Positions 1-9,417 of a DNA stretch of 64,000 nucleotides are shown here, piece by piece; position 1 is the stretch's first letter; the number at the start of each line of letters is the position of its first letter. The DNA comes from Planctomycetes bacterium B3_Pla. Its GTDB lineage: Bacteria > Planctomycetota > Phycisphaerae > Sedimentisphaerales > Anaerobacaceae. Below the pieces are notes generated by a model. That model saw only the letters and a list, made by a program, of their open reading frames with translations. It did not search any database and was not told the DNA's origin. Position numbers and translations under genes: made by a program. The stretch spans positions 62,001 to 126,000 of the forward strand of contig NJBM01000001.1 in NCBI GenBank assembly GCA_005223045.1, in the 5' to 3' direction.

Positions 1-2673
1 GACGGTTACAAACTCACACCGGAGACCAAACCGTATGATCCCATCACCAAGGACACCGTCAACCAGAGTTACAGCGCTTCGCTGATAACGTACACTATTT
101 CCGGTAACACCACAGTAGGCAGCGTAACAATGAAAGGTCTGCCGGGCAGAACTGCTGTTATCAGCCGTCCGGACGGCAGTTACAGCGCCACCGTCCCGCA
201 CGGCTGGAGCGGCACGATTACGCCGGCAAGAGACGGCCACCAGTTCGAGCCGGCAAACTTGCCGTACGAAAATCATGTCGGGGATCTGCCCAATCAGGAC
301 TTCATCTCGACACTCTTACAGCACAAGATTTCCGGCAAGATAACGTCCGATAAGGGAGAGCCGGTCGCAGATGTGACGATATTGGCAGATAACAACGGCG
401 GCCAGGCCACAACCGACGCCAGCGGTACGTTCGAGCTGTTAGCAGATTACGGCTGGACCGGAAACCTGACCCCGATGAAGGACGGCTATACTTTCAGGCC
501 GAGCATAAAACGCCTTCCTCGCGTAACGAGGGATATGCAAAACCAGAGCTTTAGCGCAACGGTAAAGATGTTCTCTATCTCCGGTGAGATTAATATCGGC
601 GGCGTTCCTGTTGAGAACGTAGCGATTACAGCAAGCAACGGCGGAGGCGTCACCAGGACCGACGCCAGGGGCAAGTACAATGTCAAAGTGCCCTTCGGCT
701 GGAGTGGCGACATCACGCCGACAAAACCAGGTATTGGGTTCAATCCGCTCAGTATTCCTTTCGACAACGTGACAACGGACTTTAAGGACGGCCAACCCGT
801 ACTACCGAAACAACCACCGGCTCCGGCTGTACCTCCTGTGACGCAGCCCGGGCCGGCACAGCCGACCGCAGTACCGCCAGGGCCGGCACAACCGACGGCG
901 ATACCGCCCGGGCCGGCACAGCCGACTGCGATACCGCCTGGGCCGGCGCAGCCGACCGCTCCTGTAGTTGGGCCGCCGAAAACGGCAGAGCAACAACAAT
1001 TGGATGCACTAAGAGCACGCTTACAGGAACTTGAGCAACAGGCCGGAAGAGCTACGACGCAGCCGCTAACACCGGCAGCGCCTCCGCCGGACCCTTCAAC
1101 AGCGCTTATCACCAACACGTGGCTCGGAGACGAGCTGGCCGATACGGTGCTCCCGGACATTTCACAACAGGCAGGCATTCCCATTATGACGGATGAGACC
1201 GTTAGTGCTCTTATAACCGTCGACGTCAAGAATATGCCGCTCGACAAGGCGCTCGATGTGGTTCTGGCAGGCACGCCGTATGTTGTCCAGAAGACGCCGT
1301 ATTATTACCTGGTCGCCCCGGCAAGCTTAACAGACACCAAGTTCCCGGTCCTGAGCGAAACGCGCAGTATAACAATGAGCTACATCTCTGCCGAGGCGGC
1401 GGTGGGACTGCTGTCCACCGCTTTCAAGCCTTATGCTCAAGCGGAACTCGCCAATCCACCCGGAACCGACACCTACACAGTAGCGGTTACGGCGCCTCCG
1501 GTCCTAATGAACCGTATCGTCAAGGAACTCAAACTGTTCGACAGAAAGCCCAAGCAGATTCTGCTCCAGGCGCGCATCGTTGCGATGTCACGCACCGACC
1601 TGCTGAATCTGGGTGTCGAGTGGGGTTGGCCCACACTGAAAGCCGGATTTTTCGCCGGCGACAATTACGGACGAGGGGACCCTGTGAGCGATTTCGGCGG
1701 CAAATCGCCCTGGGGAATCCAGATGGGGTATTCGCCTGATGTGACTTTCACCAACGCGCTGGAGATGACGCTGAACCTTCTGCAAGTCAACGGCGAGGCC
1801 ACAATGCTGTCCAGACCTCAGACGATCGCCCAGGACGGCAAAGAAGCGACAATGAAAGTCGTGAACGAAGAGTTCTTCTTCCTGACTGCAGATCTGCCGA
1901 CCAGCCAGGCCTTCTTCACAAGCTCTCAATTGGAGACAATTGAGTCCGGTACGACGTTGACTATCACGCCGCACATCGGGGACAATAACGATATTATGAT
2001 GCATGTAAACATCGAGGTCAGTGACAGCATTCCGCGAGGCAGAGACACCGAGCTTCCCATCGTCACCAGGCGGACAGCCACGAACGACGTACTCATCCAG
2101 GACGGTGGAACGGTAGCGATGGCGGGTCTGACTCAGAACAGGAGTGTCACGAGCCATAAACGCACCCCGGGCCTGAGCAACCTTCCGTTTATAGGATCGC
2201 TGTTCAACAATAAAGACGACTTGACCATGACCCAGGAGGTCGCGGTGTTTGTCACAGCACACATTCTGCGTAACGGCCAGCCGGCGCGGCGGAGTCAGCA
2301 ACCGCAGAGTTTCCAACCGCAGGGTTTCCAACCGCAGGGACTGCAACCGCGTGGTTTCCAATCCCAGGGGATGCAGCCGGGCTACCGACAGCCGGGCTTC
2401 CAATCGCAAGGGATACAACCGGGCTACCAACAGCCAAGCTACCAACAGCCGGGCTACCAGCCGCAAGGGATGCAATCACCTGGTTACCAACCGCAGGGGA
2501 TGCAACCACAGGGCTACCAGCCGCAGGGCTTCCAATCGCAGGGGCTGCAACCGCGTGGTTTCCAACAGGATGAATTTGGCCGGCAGCCGGCGGGTCAGGC
2601 CCCCGTTCAGCCGATGATGCGAAATGACTTTAAGTCCAGTCTTCGAGAAAGCCTGTCGCGTCGTCAGAGATAA
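1..2673 (+). CDS. Secretin-like protein with N-terminal carboxypeptidase-regulatory-like repeats, 5' truncated by window edge
   Basis: The frame is open from base 1, so the first in-frame ATG at 130 is internal and the true start lies upstream. From 1 to about 810 there are at least three copies of a ~75-residue beta-sandwich repeat with a recurring ISG...GWSG.ITP...G..F pattern (carboxypeptidase-regulatory-like fold). A Pro-rich linker built from four 10-residue PPGPAQPTAI-type units and a short Gln-rich helix follow. Next come an STN/secretin-N-like segment (ITVDVKNMPLDKAL) and a secretin core (LSRPQTIAQDGKEATM, ESGTTLTITPHI, TPGLSNLPFIGSLF). The last ~100 residues are a Gln/Pro/Gly repeat of FQPQG-type units. 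Secretins form outer-membrane rings of type II secretion or type IV pilus machines; by family, that is the expected role. The repeat-rich ends suggest surface or periplasmic contacts (inference). A small lipoprotein gene follows closely. Confidence 0.88.
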   Translation, partial: DGYKLTPETKPYDPITKDTVNQSYSASLITYTISGNTTVGSVTMKGLPGRTAVISRPDGSYSATVPHGWSGTITPARDGHQFEPANLPYENHVGDLPNQDFISTLLQHKISGKITSDKGEPVADVTILADNNGGQATTDASGTFELLADYGWTGNLTPMKDGYTFRPSIKRLPRVTRDMQNQSFSATVKMFSISGEINIGGVPVENVAITASNGGGVTRTDARGKYNVKVPFGWSGDITPTKPGIGFNPLSIPFDNVTTDFKDGQPVLPKQPPAPAVPPVTQPGPAQPTAVPPGPAQPTAIPPGPAQPTAIPPGPAQPTAPVVGPPKTAEQQQLDALRARLQELEQQAGRATTQPLTPAAPPPDPSTALITNTWLGDELADTVLPDISQQAGIPIMTDETVSALITVDVKNMPLDKALDVVLAGTPYVVQKTPYYYLVAPASLTDTKFPVLSETRSITMSYISAEAAVGLLSTAFKPYAQAELANPPGTDTYTVAVTAPPVLMNRIVKELKLFDRKPKQILLQARIVAMSRTDLLNLGVEWGWPTLKAGFFAGDNYGRGDPVSDFGGKSPWGIQMGYSPDVTFTNALEMTLNLLQVNGEATMLSRPQTIAQDGKEATMKVVNEEFFFLTADLPTSQAFFTSSQLETIESGTTLTITPHIGDNNDIMMHVNIEVSDSIPRGRDTELPIVTRRTATNDVLIQDGGTVAMAGLTQNRSVTSHKRTPGLSNLPFIGSLFNNKDDLTMTQEVAVFVTAHILRNGQPARRSQQPQSFQPQGFQPQGLQPRGFQSQGMQPGYRQPGFQSQGIQPGYQQPSYQQPGYQPQGMQSPGYQPQGMQPQGYQPQGFQSQGLQPRGFQQDEFGRQPAGQAPVQPMMRNDFKSSLRESLSRRQR
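847..960 (+). repeat. Four 30-bp tandem units encoding a Pro-rich linker
   Basis: Four consecutive 30-bp units (the last one short) encode PGPAQPTAV/IP in the secretin gene. The units differ by scattered third-position changes, so the array is not freshly duplicated. It links the N-terminal repeats to the secretin part. Confidence 0.85.
2299..2571 (+). repeat. Degenerate 15-bp repeats encoding FQPQG/YQPQG units
   Basis: The 3' part of the secretin gene is a low-complexity array of about 15-bp units encoding [FYL]Q[PS][QR]G and GYQQP variants. It gives a long Gln/Pro-rich tail after the secretin core. Overlapping frames also stay open here, an effect of the repeat composition and not of real genes. 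Confidence 0.8.
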
Positions 2674-2707
2674 TATGAAAATATGATTTAAGATGGAGAC
2701 AAAAGCT

Positions 2708-3088
2708 GTGAAGCCTACCAGGTACAACACAAGAAACGGCAGTGTGACTATTGTCCTGACGTTGCTTGTGCTTCTGGCTTTGAGCGTAGCCGGATGCGCA
2801 AGAAATACGGGCATTCAGGTCCTGCCCATGGGCAACCAACACGTACTTACACTCACCGCCGACGACGTTGTGGAGGTAATGCGAGCAGCAGGCTTTTCTG
2901 ACATGCAGATTTGGGAGCACGGAACAGCTCTGCGCGACGGCCTGGCACGATCAGGGGCAGTACAAATCAAGATAGGCCAAACAGCGGAGGCCGTCTTTGC
3001 TATCAGGGCTGATTCTGTGTATATCACCACTCGCCTGAGAGGCAACTTCATCTACAATGTCAATACTGGTTGGGTACAAGGTGGATAG
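2708..3088 (+). CDS. Small putative lipoprotein of unknown function
   Basis: About 126 residues with a hydrophobic N-terminal segment (VTIVLTLLVLLALSVAGC) ending in a lipobox-like LSVAGC, so probably a membrane-anchored lipoprotein. The remaining ~95 residues match no family I recognise. The GTG start at 2708 is preferred because GGAG lies nine bases upstream (2695-2698). An in-frame ATG at 2693 has no ribosome-binding site. The gene starts 34 bases after the secretin stop, so it may be its operon partner, perhaps a pilotin-like or accessory lipoprotein; that role is a guess from position alone. Confidence 0.7.
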   Translation: MKPTRYNTRNGSVTIVLTLLVLLALSVAGCARNTGIQVLPMGNQHVLTLTADDVVEVMRAAGFSDMQIWEHGTALRDGLARSGAVQIKIGQTAEAVFAIRADSVYITTRLRGNFIYNVNTGWVQGG

Positions 3089-3423
3089 CTTCCGAGCTTA
3101 GCCTCGTGGTCACAACCCGCCAGAGTGCCTGAAAGGCCGGCGAGTATTCCCAGCCGACCCGGCCCCGGCTCAAAACCCAATCGATCATCGTCGCTATTCA
3201 TGTTGTCTGCGCCCGCTGCGCAAAAGAGCATTGGTGCCGTTCAAAAAAGAAATTGCGAGCAAACAACTGCCAAATTGGCACATACCCCGGAAATTTAACA
3301 AGCCGCAACTATTTATTATTTCAGTAGTTACGGCTTCCACCTGTTCGGGCACGCCATTTGCACTTACTGAATATTAGTGTACCTTCTAATGAAATTTCAC
3401 CGTCGTGGAAAAAGAGGTTAGCT
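3089..3423 (+). other. 335-base gap upstream of clpB, with an inverted repeat
   Basis: No convincing reading frame is seen. The gap holds an imperfect dyad at 3301-3335 (separate entry). No CIRCE element (TTAGCACTC-N9-GAGTGCTAA) was found. The ribosome-binding site AGAGG of clpB is at 3413-3417. Confidence 0.6.
3301..3335. promoter_or_regulatory. Inverted repeat upstream of clpB, candidate operator
   Basis: AGCCGCAACTA (3301-3311) pairs with TAGTTACGGCT (3325-3335) at 10 of 11 positions around a 13-base AT-rich loop. It lies about 90 bases before the clpB start. No T-run follows, so it is a poor terminator. A heat-shock-type operator is possible but unproven. Confidence 0.35.
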
Positions 3424-6003
3424 ATGAAATTCGACAAATTCACACTGAAGGCCCAGGAGGCACTGGCGACTGCTCAACAAACCGTGCTGGCCAAGTCGCA
3501 CGTCGTTATGTCGCCGTTGCATCTGTTGAGCGCGGTCTGTGACGACGATGCGGGCGTCGCCGTTGAGATATTGAAAAAGATCGGCGCTAATATTCCACGG
3601 ATCCGAGAGATGATCGGCAGCGAAGTGGACCGGCTGCCCCAGGGCAAGAGCAGCGATCAGATCATGCCCGATCCGGCGCTGGGCCAGATTGTCCTGGACG
3701 CCCAAAACCGGGCCGACAAGATGGGCGACGAATATCTGAGCGTCGAGCATTTGTTCATTTCACTTGCATCGGTACAGAGTGACGCCAAAGAGATTCTCCG
3801 GCTCAACTCGATCACGCCGGAACAGATAGAGAGCGCCTTGAAAGAGATTCGCGGGCCGGAAAAAATAACCGACCAAAATCCCGAGGACAAGTACAAGGCA
3901 TTGGAGCGCTACGGGATCGACCTTCTGGAGATGGCTCGCAAGGGAAAGCTCGATCCGGTCATCGGCCGGGACGAAGAGATACGCCGGTGTATGCAGGTCC
4001 TCAACCGGCGAACGAAGAACAATCCGGTGCTGATCGGCGAGCCGGGCGTGGGCAAGACCGCAATTGTCGAAGGCCTCGCCCAGCGAATAATTGCAGGCGA
4101 TGTCCCCACGGGCCTGAAGAACAAGAGAGTCATCGCTTTGGACATGGGGGCGTTGATCGCAGGCACGAAGTTCAGGGGCGAATTCGAGGACCGGCTCAAA
4201 GCCGTGCTCAAAGAGGTCATCGCCGCCGGAGGGCAGATAATACTTTTCATCGATGAGTTGCACACTGTGGTGGGCGCAGGCCAGGCCGAAGGCGCGGTCG
4301 ATGCAGGCAACCTGTTAAAGCCCTCGCTCGCGCGGGGCGAACTGCGCTGCATCGGCGCTACAACGATTGACGAATATCGAAAGCATGTTGAAAAAGACGC
4401 GGCGCTCGAGAGGCGTTTTCAGCCGATTCTGATCGACCCGCCGAACGTGGAAGAAACTATCGCCATCCTTCGAGGGCTAAAAGACCGCTACGACGCCCAT
4501 CACGGGGTCAGGATTACCGATTCGGCGCTCGTCGCGGCAGCAACTTTGTCAAATCGATATATAACCGACCGCTGGCTGCCGGACAAGGCGATTGATCTGA
4601 TTGACGAGTCGGCCTCGAAGCTGAGAATTGAGAACGATTCGCTGCCGGCCGAACTCGACGGCATTCGCAGAAAGATTGTTCAGCTCCAAATCGAACGCGA
4701 GGCGCTGAAAAAGGAAAGCGACGATGCAAGCAAAGAGCGTTTGGAAAACACCGAAAAGCAGTTAGCAGAGCTGCAGCAGCAGGATGAGAAGCTCACGGCA
4801 CAGTGGGAAGGCGAAAAGGGTGAAATCGACCAGATAAAAGCTCTCAAACAAGAAATCGAAGATGCCCAAAACCAGTTCGATGAGGCGCAGCGCAGAGGCG
4901 AGCTGGAGACCGCCGCCCGTCTGAAATACGAAACCATTACGAACTTGAAAAAAGAGCTGGAAGAAAAGGAGGCCCAGCTTTCCAAATCCGACAGGGCCAT
5001 AATCCGCAACGAGGTAACCGAGGAGCACATCGCCGAGGTGGTTTCAATGTGGACGTCAATTCCGGTTGCGAGGTTGTTGAGCGGAGAGCGCGAACGCCTG
5101 ATGAAAATGGAGGATGCAATTCGCCGGCGCGTGGTCGGGCAGAACGAAGCGGTCGCGGCACTGTGTAATGCGGTCCGCAGGAGCCGGTCCGGATTGGGAG
5201 ATCCGGACAAGCCCATAGGAACATTACTGTTCCTCGGACCCACCGGCGTGGGCAAGACCGAGCTGTCCAAAGCACTCGCGGATTTTCTGTTTAACGATCC
5301 GCACGCAATGGTCCGAATCGACATGAGCGAGTTCATGGAGCAGCATTCGGTCTCCCGGCTTATCGGCTCGCCGCCGGGCTACGTCGGCTATGAAGAAGGC
5401 GGGCGTCTGACCGAAGCGGTCAGGCGAAAACCATATTCGGTAATCTTGTTGGACGAGATCGAGAAGGCCCATCCGGATATCTTCAATGTGCTGCTCCAGG
5501 TCTTCGACGACGGCCGATTGACCGACGGCAAGGGCCGGACCGTGGATTTCAAGAACACCGTCATCATCATGACCAGCAACATCGCAAGCCACCAGATCCA
5601 GCAGCTCACCGAGGAATCCGGCGCCGACTGGGAAATCGAGGCCCACGTCAAGGATGCCCTCAAGCAGCTCTTCAAGCCCGAGTTTCTCAATCGGATTGAT
5701 GAAGTAATTGTATTCCACATGCTCGGCAAGGATGACTTACGGAAGATTGTCGACATCCAACTGGATTATTTGGCCGAGCGTTTGAACGGTCGCAACATAG
5801 AGGTCGAATTTACCGACGGCGCCCGCGAACAGATCATGGATGAAGGCTACGACCCCGCCTTCGGCGCACGGCCCCTGAAGCGCACAATCCAGCAGCGATT
5901 GGAAAACGCACTCGCGGCCGAACTCTTAGCCGGCAAATTCGCCGACGGCGACAAAATCAAAATCAACGCCGACACCCACAAATTCACTTTCGAGAAGGTG
6001 TGA
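3424..6003 (+). CDS. clpB: ATP-dependent chaperone ClpB
   Basis: Hsp100 disaggregase that threads aggregated proteins through its central pore together with DnaK, in the cytoplasm. 859 residues, the usual ClpB length. It has an N-terminal Clp repeat domain, nucleotide-binding domain 1 with Walker A GEPGVGKT at about 205-212, and a long charged coiled-coil middle domain (about 410-530) that separates ClpB from ClpA/ClpC. Nucleotide-binding domain 2 has GPTGVGKT at about 605-612 and the typical sequence [19 protein letters not shown]. The start is set at the ATG preceded by AGAGG with a six-base spacing, which gives the standard [15 protein letters not shown]-terminus; a longer open frame upstream has no support. 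Confidence 0.97.
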   Translation: MKFDKFTLKAQEALATAQQTVLAKSHVVMSPLHLLSAVCDDDAGVAVEILKKIGANIPRIREMIGSEVDRLPQGKSSDQIMPDPALGQIVLDAQNRADKMGDEYLSVEHLFISLASVQSDAKEILRLNSITPEQIESALKEIRGPEKITDQNPEDKYKALERYGIDLLEMARKGKLDPVIGRDEEIRRCMQVLNRRTKNNPVLIGEPGVGKTAIVEGLAQRIIAGDVPTGLKNKRVIALDMGALIAGTKFRGEFEDRLKAVLKEVIAAGGQIILFIDELHTVVGAGQAEGAVDAGNLLKPSLARGELRCIGATTIDEYRKHVEKDAALERRFQPILIDPPNVEETIAILRGLKDRYDAHHGVRITDSALVAAATLSNRYITDRWLPDKAIDLIDESASKLRIENDSLPAELDGIRRKIVQLQIEREALKKESDDASKERLENTEKQLAELQQQDEKLTAQWEGEKGEIDQIKALKQEIEDAQNQFDEAQRRGELETAARLKYETITNLKKELEEKEAQLSKSDRAIIRNEVTEEHIAEVVSMWTSIPVARLLSGERERLMKMEDAIRRRVVGQNEAVAALCNAVRRSRSGLGDPDKPIGTLLFLGPTGVGKTELSKALADFLFNDPHAMVRIDMSEFMEQHSVSRLIGSPPGYVGYEEGGRLTEAVRRKPYSVILLDEIEKAHPDIFNVLLQVFDDGRLTDGKGRTVDFKNTVIIMTSNIASHQIQQLTEESGADWEIEAHVKDALKQLFKPEFLNRIDEVIVFHMLGKDDLRKIVDIQLDYLAERLNGRNIEVEFTDGAREQIMDEGYDPAFGARPLKRTIQQRLENALAAELLAGKFADGDKIKINADTHKFTFEKV

Positions 6004-6025
6004 GTCCAACTGCAAGGAGTCTGTC

Positions 6026-7264
6026 ATGCGAGTCCCTCTTTCTTGTGCCGCCACTACGGTTCTGCTCATAGCCTGCATTTCTGTGAGTGTGAGGGCCGAA
6101 TCGCCCTGGGAATGTCACATTATTGATGACTCATCGCGCGGCGCCGACGGCGTGAAACTGGCGGATGTCAATCGTGACGGATTGATGGACATCACAACCG
6201 GCTGGGAGGAAAGTGGTCTCACCAGCGTATATCTGAATCCCGGACCTGCTAAGGCAAAGGAGAAATGGCCCTCTGTAACAACGGGGCGGACGCGGTCGGT
6301 CGAAGACGCTGCATTTGTTGACCTGGATCGGGATGGCGCAGTTGACGTAGTTTCATGCTGCGAAGGCAGCACACAAAGCGTGTTTGTGCAATGGGCGCCA
6401 AAAAGCAGGGACGATTATCTTCGGGAATCAAAATGGCGCACAGAGGTTATCCCGATCTCAAAAGATATGACACGGTGGATGTTTTGCGTCCCGATGCAGG
6501 TGGATCAGCAGCTCGGCGTGGATCTGGTCGCCGGCTCCAAAGAACCCAACGCACAGATCGGCTGGTTCGAGGCGCCCGAAGATGCCCGCAACCTCATGGC
6601 GTACCGATGGCACACCATCGGCCCCGCCGGATGGATCATGTCGCTAAAGAGCGTGGACATGGACGCCGACGGCGACCTCGACATCCTGACCTCGGACAGA
6701 AAAGGCCCAATGCGGGGATGCCGATGGCTGGAGAATCCCGGAGCCGGAGAGGCACAAAAAAAGAGCTGGCCCAACCATTTCATAGGCTGCCGGGACAGGG
6801 AGGTAATGTTTCTGACCGTCGCCGACATTGATGAGGATGGCTTGCAGGACGTCCTGGTCACAGCCAATTTCCAGAAGGGCAGCGAGATAGTTATACTTCG
6901 CCGGCTCGACACCCGGGGGAAGTCCTGGAAAAGTTATGTAATCCCATATCCCGACCAAACCGGCACAGCCAAAGCAGTCCTCGTTGCCGACATCGACCGG
7001 GACGGCAGGAAGGACATTGTATTTAGCTGCGAGAACGCTAAGGCCCCGAAGTCGGGCCTGATGTGGATGTCCCACACGAAGGGAGTATTCGAGGGAGATT
7101 GGCAGGCCCACGACATCAGCGGCCCCAAAGGAATCAAATACGACCGGATGGAACTGCTGGACGTCGATGAGGATGGCGACCTCGACATTCTCGCCTGCGA
7201 GGAGCGCGAGAACGGCAAAGGTCTGGGCCTGTTCTGGTACGAGAATCCGCACAAAGGAAAGTAG
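6026..7264 (+). CDS. Secreted VCBS/FG-GAP repeat protein
   Basis: 412 residues with a signal peptide (MRVPLSCAATTVLLIACISV, cleavage near VRA-ES). The mature part carries about six calcium-loop motifs of the DxDxDGxxD type: DVNRDGLMD, DLDRDGAVD, DMDADGDLD, DIDEDGLQD, DIDRDGRKD, DVDEDGDLD. These mark an integrin-like beta-propeller of FG-GAP/VCBS blades. Such proteins are exported and usually bind ligands or surfaces; no catalytic domain is seen. It lies 22 bases after clpB with its own AAGGAG site, so co-transcription is possible but a functional link is not obvious. Confidence 0.85.
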   Translation: MRVPLSCAATTVLLIACISVSVRAESPWECHIIDDSSRGADGVKLADVNRDGLMDITTGWEESGLTSVYLNPGPAKAKEKWPSVTTGRTRSVEDAAFVDLDRDGAVDVVSCCEGSTQSVFVQWAPKSRDDYLRESKWRTEVIPISKDMTRWMFCVPMQVDQQLGVDLVAGSKEPNAQIGWFEAPEDARNLMAYRWHTIGPAGWIMSLKSVDMDADGDLDILTSDRKGPMRGCRWLENPGAGEAQKKSWPNHFIGCRDREVMFLTVADIDEDGLQDVLVTANFQKGSEIVILRRLDTRGKSWKSYVIPYPDQTGTAKAVLVADIDRDGRKDIVFSCENAKAPKSGLMWMSHTKGVFEGDWQAHDISGPKGIKYDRMELLDVDEDGDLDILACEERENGKGLGLFWYENPHKGK

Positions 7265-7390
7265 GGCGTGCTAAGCCTATCGGAAAACTGTTGAATTTGA
7301 GAACAAATCACAGTATTATAGGATTTATGGTGTGCAGTAGTATCTCAGAGAAGTAGGCTTCGGCCGGGTATTTGACGGAAAGGGTTCCTG

Positions 7391-7750
7391 ATGAGCGAAG
7401 ACCATAGAATCAACCACCAGCAGGCAGAGCACGCCGGCGATGAGGTTAGCGACCTGTTGGACGGCATAGGCGATAGAATCGACGAGACAGTGGAGAGTAT
7501 TGCCGACCTGGCCGAGGCAGTAGAGGGGGTTAACGGCGAGATTACTTCGCTATTGGACGACCTGAGAATCATACAGAGCAAGATAGAACCGAAAAACAGG
7601 GACAAGCTCGAGCCCCTGATCGATCAGCTCGAAGGTGTATCGAGAGAGCTTCAGACCGCTCAGTGGACGATGGACTGTACATCGGAAGATTTTCTGGAGG
7701 ACACTAATTTTGAGGAGCTTTTCGAGCAGCAGACCGACAGCTCTGCCTAA
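7391..7750 (+). CDS. Small acidic helical protein, unknown function
   Basis: 119 residues, strongly acidic, predicted almost wholly helical with heptad-like spacing (DEVSDLLDGIGDRIDETVES, then ITSLLDDLRIIQSKI). There is no signal peptide or membrane segment. A GAAAGG element about ten bases upstream supports the ATG. I recognise no family. It could be a cytoplasmic coiled-coil adaptor. It is convergent with hisF, with 36 bases between the stops. Confidence 0.65.
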   Translation: MSEDHRINHQQAEHAGDEVSDLLDGIGDRIDETVESIADLAEAVEGVNGEITSLLDDLRIIQSKIEPKNRDKLEPLIDQLEGVSRELQTAQWTMDCTSEDFLEDTNFEELFEQQTDSSA

Positions 7751-7786
7751 CAATCAGAAAAGACTTTAAACGCGGGCATTCCACCC

Positions 7787-8551
7787 TTAGAGATTCATCG
7801 GGATGCCGCGGTCGCGGAGGTATTCCTTCATCTGCCTTATGTTGTAGTTCCCGAAGTGTGTTATCGACGCCATCAGCACCGCGTCGGCATTCCCATCGAC
7901 AATCGCGTCGTATAGATGGTCGAGCTTTCCCGCCCCGCCGGACGCAATCACAGGTATATTGACCGCGTCGGTAATCGCTTTGTTTAACTCATTGTCGTAG
8001 CCAGCTTTCGTGCCGTCGGCGTCCATGCTTGTCAGCAGTATCTCACCGGCGCCCAATTGTTCGCCTCGTGCCGCCCACTCGACGGCGTCGATATCCGTCG
8101 GCTCGGTGCCGGCCTTTACAGTCACATGCCATTTGCCCGGCCGGTCCTTCGATCTGCGGGCGTCTATCGCCAACACAACGCACTGGTTGCCAAAACGCTT
8201 TGCCGCCTCGGCCAGCAGATCGGGATTCTCAACCGCAGCGGTGTTGACCGAGACTTTTTCGGCCCCGCTTCGCAGCAGTGTATCCATCTGCTCGACCGTG
8301 CTTATGCCGCCGCCTACGGTAAACGGAATGAAGACATTCTCGGCGACCTTTTCGACCAGTTCCACAATAGTCTTGCGCGAGCGAATCGTAGCGGTTATAT
8401 CGAGAAACACAAGCTCATCGGCGCCTTCATCGCTGTACCTTGCGCCCAGCTCAACCGGATCGCCGGCGTCGCGCAGGTTCAGGAAATTGACGCCCTTTAC
8501 CACACGGTTATCTTTAACGTCCAGACAGGGAATAATTCTTCTGGTCAACAT
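7787..8551 (-). CDS. hisF: Imidazole glycerol phosphate synthase, cyclase subunit HisF
   Basis: 254 residues, a (beta/alpha)8 barrel that closes the imidazole ring in histidine biosynthesis. It uses ammonia delivered by HisH to make imidazole glycerol phosphate and AICAR from PRFAR. Signatures: [20 protein letters not shown] with the first catalytic Asp at 11, the LAIDARRS strand with the second Asp near 130, and phosphate-binding GGGIS and GGAGK loops. Its start overlaps the hisH stop by seven bases, so the two subunits are probably translationally coupled. Confidence 0.97.
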   Translation of the reverse strand: MLTRRIIPCLDVKDNRVVKGVNFLNLRDAGDPVELGARYSDEGADELVFLDITATIRSRKTIVELVEKVAENVFIPFTVGGGISTVEQMDTLLRSGAEKVSVNTAAVENPDLLAEAAKRFGNQCVVLAIDARRSKDRPGKWHVTVKAGTEPTDIDAVEWAARGEQLGAGEILLTSMDADGTKAGYDNELNKAITDAVNIPVIASGGAGKLDHLYDAIVDGNADAVLMASITHFGNYNIRQMKEYLRDRGIPMNL

Positions 8552-9162
8552 TTTTCGACTTCCCGCTTACAGATTGCATGGAAATTCTTCAGCACTTCCA
8601 GGCCGTGGTTGCCGCTCTTTTCCGGATGGAACTGCACGCCGTACACGTTTGCTTTCTGCACCGATGCGACCAGGTCAAAGCCGTAATCGGTGTAGGCGAT
8701 CTTTGCCTGATCGTCGCTGACCTTCGCGCAGTAGGAATGTGCGAAGTAGAAGTGCCTCTTCTCGCCGAGCCCCGTGAACAGGTCCATATCGCCGGGCAAG
8801 TCCATCAAATTCCACCCCATGTGCGGGATCACCCTTCCGGGCGGGATCGGCTCGACTTTGCCCGATACGAGGCCAAGCCCCCGGTGCGTGCCGTATTCGC
8901 AGCTTTCATCGAACAGCATCTGGTAGCCCACGCAGATGCCGAGCAAAGGCTTACCGGCGGCGGCAAGCTCCTTTATCAGCCCCCCGAGCGGCCCCAGAGC
9001 ATTGATAGCGTACCCAAAAGCCGCCACACCCGGCAGAACCAGCCCCCAGGCGTCCTCGACGACCTTAGGATCGCAGCTTAGCTCGGCCTCAAAGCCGAGG
9101 TGGCGAAACGCCCCGCAGACGCTCCTGACATTTCCTATGTTGTAATCGATAACAACTATCAT
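8545..9162 (-). CDS. hisH: Imidazole glycerol phosphate synthase, glutaminase subunit HisH
   Basis: 205 residues, a class I glutamine amidotransferase that supplies ammonia to HisF. The nucleophile lies in [12 protein letters not shown] (Cys about 77), and the His/Glu pair in VQFHPEKSG near the C-terminus. The start is placed at ATG 9162, giving the family N-terminus [16 protein letters not shown] longer frame reaching 9351 runs through a palindromic intergenic element and is not coding. Cys, His and Glu are all present, so it should be active. Confidence 0.96.
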   Translation of the reverse strand: MIVVIDYNIGNVRSVCGAFRHLGFEAELSCDPKVVEDAWGLVLPGVAAFGYAINALGPLGGLIKELAAAGKPLLGICVGYQMLFDESCEYGTHRGLGLVSGKVEPIPPGRVIPHMGWNLMDLPGDMDLFTGLGEKRHFYFAHSYCAKVSDDQAKIAYTDYGFDLVASVQKANVYGVQFHPEKSGNHGLEVLKNFHAICKREVEKC

Positions 9163-9417
9163 AATTTGCTGCTTACCATTGAAAAAAGCAGCTTGGTTCA
9201 AATAAGTCAGATTCCGGATAACATTGCTTTGAGGCTCCATAGCGTGTGGCAGCCTCAAATCCAAAGGATTTGGGGATGGTGGCGCTGCTTTTGGAGCTTT
9301 GCCATCCCCAAGCTGCGCTTGAGGCTGCCACCCGGTATTAAACCAGGCCAAAAAAGCAGCAATAAGCTGCCGAAAAGCGCAAATAATATATCATAAATCG
9401 CCGATAGTAAATAGTAA
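9163..9417. repeat. Divergent hisH/glmS intergenic region with a nested palindromic REP-like element
   Basis: Outer arms GTGGCAGCCTCAA (9246-9258) and TTGAGGCTGCCAC (9319-9331) match perfectly. Nested arms TTGGGGATGG (9270-9279) and CCATCCCCAA (9302-9311) also match. A further inverted half-site TTTGAGGCT lies near 9229. The cluster of alternating GAGGCT/AGCCTC motifs resembles BIME/REP elements. No T-run follows, so it is not an obvious terminator. Promoters for both flanking genes must lie here but none is clear. Confidence 0.7.

Noticed and set aside
486..1274. 262-codon minus-strand frame within the first secretin gene
   Set aside because: Composition reflects the GC-rich Pro-repeat of the opposite strand (runs of Ala/Gly/Cys); no start signal or family features.
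2249..2617. Arg/Asn-rich frames over the secretin tail, both strands
   Set aside because: Produced by the 15-bp repeat array read in other frames.
3089..3423. CIRCE element for clpB
   Set aside because: No TTAGCACTC or GAGTGCTAA half-site; the dyad found is unrelated.
9163..9351. N-terminal extension of HisH
   Set aside because: Encoded by the nested palindrome; HisH normally begins [11 protein letters not shown] as at 9162.
9163..9417. glmS ribozyme upstream of glmS
   Set aside because: The palindromes do not match the conserved ribozyme core as I know it, and glmS begins too close to the end of the element.
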